Shown here: positions 59,484 through 64,000 of the stretch, in pieces | Position numbering within the stretch: the first letter of the stretch is position 1 | Layout: the number at the start of each line of letters is the position of its first letter | Source: Motilimonas sp. E26 | GTDB taxonomy: Bacteria; Pseudomonadota; Gammaproteobacteria; Enterobacterales; CBDFNC01 | Direction of reading: 5' to 3' | Assembly: GCF_021278025.1 (NCBI RefSeq) | Contig: NZ_JAIBHJ010000018.1 | Location: 26,126-90,125 of the forward strand | DNA: 64,000 nt | Notes under the pieces: model-generated | What the model was told of the DNA's origin: nothing | Databases searched by the model: none | What the model saw: the letters and a program-made list of their open reading frames with translations, nothing else | Program-made: the position numbers and the translations under genes

Positions 59484-59666
59484 ATGGTTTCGTTACTGCA
59501 TTTTCTGAAAAACGTTGGTGGACTAATTTTTGTCAGCCTGTTTTTACTCTATACCTTTATGACTCAAGCGCAGCCAACACCAGATATCAGCGGCGTTGAA
59601 AATGCGGTGGTGCAGGTTAACGAAGTCGCATTAAACACAGCCCCTCAGTCATCGATTAGAAAGTGA
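59484..59666 (+). CDS. Small membrane-anchored or exported protein, 60 residues
   Basis: Not recognised. A hydrophobic segment (about 8-27) with a cleavage-like site at TQAQ near 30 suggests either a single membrane anchor or a signal peptide. The remaining 30 residues are polar (ISGVENAVVQVNEVALN). The ATG has a strong SD (GGGGG, about six bases upstream) that follows a perfect hairpin. No terminator was seen; the next gene converges. Confidence 0.6.
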   Translation: MVSLLHFLKNVGGLIFVSLFLLYTFMTQAQPTPDISGVENAVVQVNEVALNTAPQSSIRK

Positions 59667-59843
59667 TAAAAGCTATCCAACTCACCTTTAGTTGATTTAA
59701 TGTGTAGGGCTAGCCACTTTAATTTATTCTGGCAAAAACTGCCGAAGCACTGTGTTGGTAAATTAATGCCAAGTTAATTGTTATCACTCTTAGCAACAGC
59801 CACCTTTATTTACTCTTTTCTGATCATCTTCTATTTGCTGAAC

Positions 59844-60410
59844 TTACTGCTTTGGTGGCGTTGTTTGTTGCTCAGCTAAATCTTGTGCCACTTTTAGGGT
59901 CTCACTTAGGGCTAAATTAAGAGTGGTTTCCGATAGTGGCGTGTAGTTACCGCGCTTATAATCTGGGATAGGTAACCAAACTTGTTGTAAGTCCATTAGC
60001 ACATGTAAGCGTATTGCTTCACTGTGCGGATTGTGTTTAATCACCACGGCCGGAAAACGCAGGACTTGATAGCGCTTAAGCAAGCTTTGGGCTTGAGTAT
60101 CATCAGATTTGACCGTAATACTAATTTTAACCATAGGTTGGATTTGCTCACTGATACTTGGCAAGGTGAGATAGTTTTCTTCAAAATCATCACAATATTT
60201 ACAAGGTGAGCGTTTTAAATAAATCAATAAAGGGCGCTGTTGTTGCGTGGCGAGTTTTTTCGCATGAGGTAATTGCTCAATCCCAAATAGCCAACCGTCT
60301 TTTGCCGACACATGATGTTGCTGCTTAACATGGAAAAAAAGCAAATAAGCCAGAGCAGCTAAACTAAATGCGACCACAACTGCAAGTCTAATAAGTAAGG
60401 TTTTGTTCAT
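59844..60410 (-). CDS. Thioredoxin-fold protein with CxxC motif
   Basis: A 188-residue membrane-anchored protein, probably periplasmic. An N-terminal helix (about 7-26) is followed by a thioredoxin-like domain with redox motif C70-K-Y-C73 (RSPCKYCDDF) and a cis-proline-like RFPAVV near 120. It belongs to the thioredoxin-like group with SoxW/DsbE-like proteins. It lies 18 bp after the PhoQ-like kinase gene on the same strand, so it may be regulated by, or report redox state to, that two-component pair. Substrate unknown. Confidence 0.78.
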   Translation of the reverse strand: MNKTLLIRLAVVVAFSLAALAYLLFFHVKQQHHVSAKDGWLFGIEQLPHAKKLATQQQRPLLIYLKRSPCKYCDDFEENYLTLPSISEQIQPMVKISITVKSDDTQAQSLLKRYQVLRFPAVVIKHNPHSEAIRLHVLMDLQQVWLPIPDYKRGNYTPLSETTLNLALSETLKVAQDLAEQQTTPPKQ

Positions 60411-60428
60411 AACGCCCTTTTGTATTAT

Positions 60429-61832
60429 TTAGTCGATCGGAAAATGAAGTAAAAATCCCGCTCCACCCAACTCGCTGTCAAATATTTCAATCTTTCCGGC
60501 ATATGAGTGGATAATTTCATTACTTACAGCCAATCCAATTCCTTGGCCTCCTGAGCTATCTGCTCTTACCCCTCGCTGCAAAATTTTATCGCGAATGGCT
60601 TTATCAACACCTAAACCATCATCTTCAACAATAATAGTTAAACCTTCCGTTTTGCTAAATTGAGCGGTGATTGATATTAAACTTAACGTAAACTTACAAG
60701 CATTATCGAGCAAGTTACCCATCAGCTCCATTAAATCATCTTGTTGGCCAAAGAAGATGGCATTATTAGGATCTTGAAACGAAAAGTGAATTTTTTTGTG
60801 TCGATAAACCTTATCTAAGGTATTAATCAGTTTAGTAATCTCCGGAGCAATGGCAATGGGTTTTCCCGTAATATTCTGTCTACCTGAGACTGCGCGGCGA
60901 AGTTGATAATGCACAATTTGATCCATTTGGCTGATTTGCTCATTGAGGGCAAAGTTAACCCCTTTATTTGTTGAGCTTGGCTCTTCATTCACGGCTTTTA
61001 GTAATGCTAAACGCGTTTTCAAGCTGTGTGCCAAATCGTTCATCGAATGCTGATAGCGTGTTTTTTGTTCTCTTTCACTATGTAATAGTTGATTTAGTGC
61101 GGATGTTAATCCTTGCAGTTCCGGCTCATATTGTTTTGATAAAGCCTCTCTTTTTCCTTCTTTAATACTTTTAAGTTCGCGCGTTAAGCGCGTTAAACTT
61201 AATAAACTCCAATGAATGGTGAGATAGAATAGGGTAGTAAAAAAGAAAAACAGTACTAAGTTACGACGTAGTACTTTTTGCTTGAACAGCGTCATGGCTT
61301 GTTCTAAATCTTGGGCGTCCTTAGCTACGGCTATGACATAGCGGGTGGTGTACTCATTGCTGCTATGTTGTAATTGAACTAACTGAATAATCACTGGCTC
61401 TTCGTTAATTTCTAACTCGCCATAGCGGCTTTCAATACCGTCAATATTAAGCGGCACCAGCTGTGAAACTTCTTCGCCCATCACATTAACCAAGCGAGTA
61501 CAGGCAGTGCCATTGGTGTCAATGTGCGCAGCTGAACGTGAACGCCAAAGCATTTTTTTAGAGTCCTGATTACAGACTATTGCCACCAAGCTAGCACCGG
61601 GTTTATTGAGCTCGCCATAGGACACCTCTTCTGGCATGGTGATGCTATCCTTGCGCATTCTGCTTTCAGAAAATAACCCCGTTACAATGTTTTGCAGCAA
61701 ATTTTGCTGTTGCTGCAGCAATTGTTCTCGATGGTTACTGATCTGGTAATGACTGAAGGTATAAAGCCCCAGCATTAAAACACATAGGCTGGTGGACAGT
61801 AGCTTAAACTTAAGTGAACGAATTATTTGCAT
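60429..61832 (-). CDS. PhoQ-like sensor histidine kinase
   Basis: A 467-residue inner-membrane sensor kinase. Two membrane segments (about 10-28 and 188-206) flank a periplasmic domain of about 160 residues. HisKA has the phosphorylation site in NDLAHSLKTRLALL (about H269), the PhoQ-type H-box. The ATPase has N-box GNLLDNACKF, G1 DDGLGV, and G2 GQGIGLAV. The ligand (for example divalent cations or peptides in PhoQ) is not predictable. Its start overlaps the regulator stop by 10 bp (ATGCAAATAA), so the pair is translationally coupled. Confidence 0.85.
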   Translation of the reverse strand: MQIIRSLKFKLLSTSLCVLMLGLYTFSHYQISNHREQLLQQQQNLLQNIVTGLFSESRMRKDSITMPEEVSYGELNKPGASLVAIVCNQDSKKMLWRSRSAAHIDTNGTACTRLVNVMGEEVSQLVPLNIDGIESRYGELEINEEPVIIQLVQLQHSSNEYTTRYVIAVAKDAQDLEQAMTLFKQKVLRRNLVLFFFFTTLFYLTIHWSLLSLTRLTRELKSIKEGKREALSKQYEPELQGLTSALNQLLHSEREQKTRYQHSMNDLAHSLKTRLALLKAVNEEPSSTNKGVNFALNEQISQMDQIVHYQLRRAVSGRQNITGKPIAIAPEITKLINTLDKVYRHKKIHFSFQDPNNAIFFGQQDDLMELMGNLLDNACKFTLSLISITAQFSKTEGLTIIVEDDGLGVDKAIRDKILQRGVRADSSGGQGIGLAVSNEIIHSYAGKIEIFDSELGGAGFLLHFPID

Positions 61833-62497
61833 GAGATTGAAAATAGGTATCCTTGACCGCGAATAGTGTTAATGGGTTTGATGGTGTTATCTTTATCCAT
61901 TTTTTTACGCAAGCGGCTTACCATCACTTCAACCACATTTGGGTCGCCTTCGCTGTCACTGTAAAGTTGATCTAAAAGTTGCTGTTTTGACACCACTTGA
62001 CCATGGTTACGCATCAAATACTCCAAAATTTGGTATTCAAATGCGGTGAGCTCTACCTCTTGTTCGGCGACAGTTAAACTTTTTTTTGCCAGATCTAATC
62101 GATAAGGACCGGCTTCAATTTGTGGTTTGATAAAGCCTGCACTGCGGCGAACTAAGGCATTTAAACGAGCCCATAGTTCGTCTTGCTGAAAAGGCTTTAC
62201 CACATAATCATCAGCGCCAGATTCCAGTCCTATGACTTTCTCTTGCCAATTGCCGCGCGCGGTTAAAATTAAAATAGGAAAGCTTAACCCTTGCTCGCGA
62301 AACTTTTTTACTAGATCAAGACCATCCATGTCAGGTAAACCTAAATCAACAATCGCTACATCAATCGGATATTGGTTGGCATAGTAGTCGCCCATTTCTG
62401 CATTTTCTGCGTCGTAAACATGATTGCCAATCGCTTCTAATTGGGTTTTTAAGTGGTGGCGTAAAATTGGCGCATCTTCAACTAACAGAATTTTCAT
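61823..62497 (-). CDS. PhoP-like OmpR-family response regulator
   Basis: A 224-residue transcriptional regulator. The receiver domain carries acidic E7/D8, phospho-acceptor D51 (VDLGLPDMDG), T80 and K102 (VVKPF). A winged-helix OmpR-type DNA-binding domain follows (about 125-222), with recognition-helix region VVEVMVSRLRKKMD. The ATG at 62497 has GAGG six bases upstream; a longer in-frame start at 62680 is not supported. It heads an operon with the PhoQ-like kinase and the thioredoxin-fold protein. Target genes unknown. Confidence 0.9.
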   Translation of the reverse strand: MKILLVEDAPILRHHLKTQLEAIGNHVYDAENAEMGDYYANQYPIDVAIVDLGLPDMDGLDLVKKFREQGLSFPILILTARGNWQEKVIGLESGADDYVVKPFQQDELWARLNALVRRSAGFIKPQIEAGPYRLDLAKKSLTVAEQEVELTAFEYQILEYLMRNHGQVVSKQQLLDQLYSDSEGDPNVVEVMVSRLRKKMDKDNTIKPINTIRGQGYLFSISCK

Positions 62498-62863
62498 TAA
62501 AACCTCATCTTTATTTTTGTAGGCACTATACCGCCTAAAGGCTAAACCTAAGCTTAATGAAGCGCGGTCAACATGGTTTGGGCAAGGATTGTCCCCTAGT
62601 TTAGCGTTATTTGTTATGACGAGGTCATAAAAACATAAAGTTAAGTCTACCCAAAAGGCAGAATCTTTGCCAAAGTTCATACTTATCCTGCTTTACGTTT
62701 TCATATAATAGAAAGGGGCCTGCGTAGCGTATATGCAGTCTTAAATCGTTCGAGACGCTTAATTTTCTGGTAGCTAGCGCGGTGAACTTTTAGAATGAAG
62801 CGTTGGTATGATTAACAGTATGATGAACATTAACTCTAGGTTGCGATAAAGGTAGTGATAAAC

Positions 62864-63529
62864 ATGGAACATGCATCTTTGCCGGAAAAACAAGGTTTGC
62901 TAGCGCAATTACAGGCTAAAGACGAGCAAATCAAAATTTTAGAAGCGAAAGTGGCAAATTTGAATAAGCGCATAGATGAGCGAACGCTTACCTTATCGCA
63001 GCATTTAGCCAGTTTGCGAGGCAACAATGCTCAAGTATCGCCTTTAAATACACTGTTATTGCAAATTCGCACGCGGGTGTTAAATGATGTGACGCGCAAC
63101 ATTGGCATGCCTGATAGCTTAGCGGCCAAGCGAGAATATAATTTATTAGTTATTGCAGCGACGGAGTTTATCAAAATGCTGGAGTTTGGCGCGACTAAAA
63201 TGACCTGTTTAGCCGCTGACTTTCTTGATGACTATGCCGAAAATCAAGACGTTGAAGGGGAGTTGGTAAGCGACCTTTCAGAAGGGCTGCGCACGTTAGC
63301 TGATGGCTTTAATGAAACAGTGGAAACGGCTTATTACTGGGTTCCCGATCGTATTGATACGTTAAAAGCAGATATTTTTTATGATGACGAGGACGATACA
63401 GTTCCTGCGCCAGATTCGTTACCAAATTACATGACAATTATGCGCCACGATCGATTTGACGCAGACAGAAAAGAACTAAATGTGCTGTTAACTCATGCCT
63501 TTGATATTGAAGACTACTTAGTGGAATAA
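62864..63529 (+). CDS. Unrecognised cytoplasmic protein with N-terminal coiled coil
   Basis: No family recognised. About 221 residues, soluble, no signal peptide. Residues about 5-50 form a heptad-like coiled coil (AQLQAKDEQIKILEAKVANL). The rest is helical and acidic, with ADIFYDDEDDTV and FDIEDYLVE near the end. The ATG at 62864 was chosen over a GTG at 62855; the SD is weak for either. Divergent from the PhoP/PhoQ-like operon, which raises the possibility that it is regulated by it. Confidence 0.65.
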   Translation: MEHASLPEKQGLLAQLQAKDEQIKILEAKVANLNKRIDERTLTLSQHLASLRGNNAQVSPLNTLLLQIRTRVLNDVTRNIGMPDSLAAKREYNLLVIAATEFIKMLEFGATKMTCLAADFLDDYAENQDVEGELVSDLSEGLRTLADGFNETVETAYYWVPDRIDTLKADIFYDDEDDTVPAPDSLPNYMTIMRHDRFDADRKELNVLLTHAFDIEDYLVE

Positions 63530-63800
63530 GCTAAGTTAACTTTAGCTGCTAGCCTTTAAGGCTGATGTTGAGGGGCTGCTCCTAGCGAGTAGCCCTGAGT
63601 TTAGGTTTAGAGCTTTGTTATATGCTCAAGGCTCCTCAATATGCAGGATTCAGAGCCGCTAGCACGGGGCGAGTTTTGTAGCTTGATCCTTTGTAGCTGA
63701 TTTTAAAGTAGAATAACTATGTCTCAAATCAGCGCCGCGCCTAACAGCCTACCAATTCTTACTGAACAAGCATCTTAAGGTAAGTTGGGTATTCATGCTC

Positions 63801-63917
63801 TTAATAACCTCCCCCCATCATTTTTTCTTCTTTAGTCGGCTGTTCCCCTGTGCTAGCGCAGCCAGTAAGGAATGCGCCTGAAATCAACAAGCAGCACATT
63901 AACAATGATATTTTCAT
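63801..63917 (-). CDS. Small lipoprotein, 38 residues
   Basis: A very short lipoprotein. The signal peptide (MKISLLMCCLL) ends in lipobox LTGC (C20), followed by ASTGE. The mature part is only about 19 residues, charged (TKEEKMM), with a glycine-rich tail GGGY. The ATG at 63917 has AGGGA five bases upstream. A longer in-frame start at 63995 is not supported. Function unknown; the window ends shortly after. Confidence 0.72.
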   Translation of the reverse strand: MKISLLMCCLLISGAFLTGCASTGEQPTKEEKMMGGGY

Positions 63918-64000
63918 TTTTATCCCTAGGGCGTGTTGATCTTTCGCGATGGATTTTTGAGCAGCATGGTAAAGGGTTATAATTTGCTTCGCCAAAAGTA

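Noticed and set aside
62498..62863. PhoP boxes or autoregulatory direct repeats before the PhoP-like gene
   Set aside because: TTTATG-like repeats occur near 62627-62640 but lack the proper spacing and sequence, and the region is AT-rich.
63573..63595. Hairpin after the coiled-coil protein gene
   Set aside because: A 9-bp stem with one G-U pair exists, but there is no U-tract and it lies 44 bp past the stop; not strong enough to annotate as a terminator.

Overview
The window is ordinary, gene-dense bacterial chromosome of moderate-to-low G+C. It looks like a marine gammaproteobacterium, most likely of the order Alteromonadales (Colwellia/Thalassotalea/Pseudoalteromonas-like). The evidence is the gammaproteobacterial gene set (holD-rimI, rsmC, yaeQ, mtgA, yqiJ-yqiK, a PhoP/PhoQ-like pair), the many chemotaxis and cyclic-di-GMP genes, and the AT-rich spacers. 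This assignment is an inference; there is no rRNA gene to settle it. The only RNA gene seen is a tRNA-Trp at 20811-20886. I saw no CRISPR array, prophage, transposase or integrase.

Layout. 1-5.9 kb: the 5' part of glgC (glycogen synthesis), rsmC (16S rRNA methyltransferase), a GAF-GGDEF protein, a STAS protein and a Gfo/Idh/MocA oxidoreductase. 5.9-9.4 kb: a plus-strand run with the heme-type ABC permease and ATPase (hmuU, hmuV), a YdcF-like protein and an L-lactate dehydrogenase. 9.5-13.1 kb: a signalling operon on the minus strand: a CheA-like membrane kinase without a CheW-coupling domain, a CheY-like regulator, a CheX phosphatase and, after a terminator, an unrecognised 211-residue protein. 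13.3-26.9 kb: housekeeping and single genes (proA, OmpA-like lipoprotein, chemoreceptor, serC of the Methanosarcina/alphaproteobacterial type, HDOD protein, tRNA-Trp, holD-rimI-M23 peptidase, TrmH methyltransferase, mtgA and others).

28.0-35.9 kb holds a complete copper/silver export operon read right to left: a Met/His/Cys-rich exported protein, cusC, cusB with two fused CusF-like domains, cusA, a cupredoxin with Asp-His-Ser-Met repeats, and a DUF411 protein. It starts from a promoter with a 19-bp spacer and an internal dyad, as in MerR/CueR-controlled metal promoters, and ends at a 14-bp stem terminator. Next come an EAL/GGDEF membrane protein, an M50 protease, yaeQ and a second Gfo/Idh enzyme.

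41.9-53.6 kb is the most interesting part: five consecutive minus-strand genes coding, in transcription order, for a YqiJ-like OB-fold membrane protein, a flotillin (YqiK-like) with a repetitive helical tail, a 1673-residue AAA+ ATPase, a single-HKD phospholipase D-type nuclease with a helical N-terminal domain, and a superfamily 1 helicase with a C-terminal nuclease-like domain. ATPase and nuclease genes are 2 bp apart. A membrane scaffold joined to a large ATPase, a nuclease and a helicase suggests a membrane-anchored nucleic-acid processing, defence or stress system; this is a hypothesis.

54-64 kb: a small membrane protein followed by a duplicated terminator, a 6-phosphogluconolactonase-type propeller, a CHASE-type sensor kinase, a Cys/Met-metabolism PLP enzyme, an MtfA-like metallopeptidase, a PhoP/PhoQ-like pair followed by a thioredoxin-fold protein, an unrecognised coiled-coil protein and a 38-residue lipoprotein.

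Start sites were chosen by hand from Shine-Dalgarno (SD) spacing and differ in several genes from the longest reading frame.
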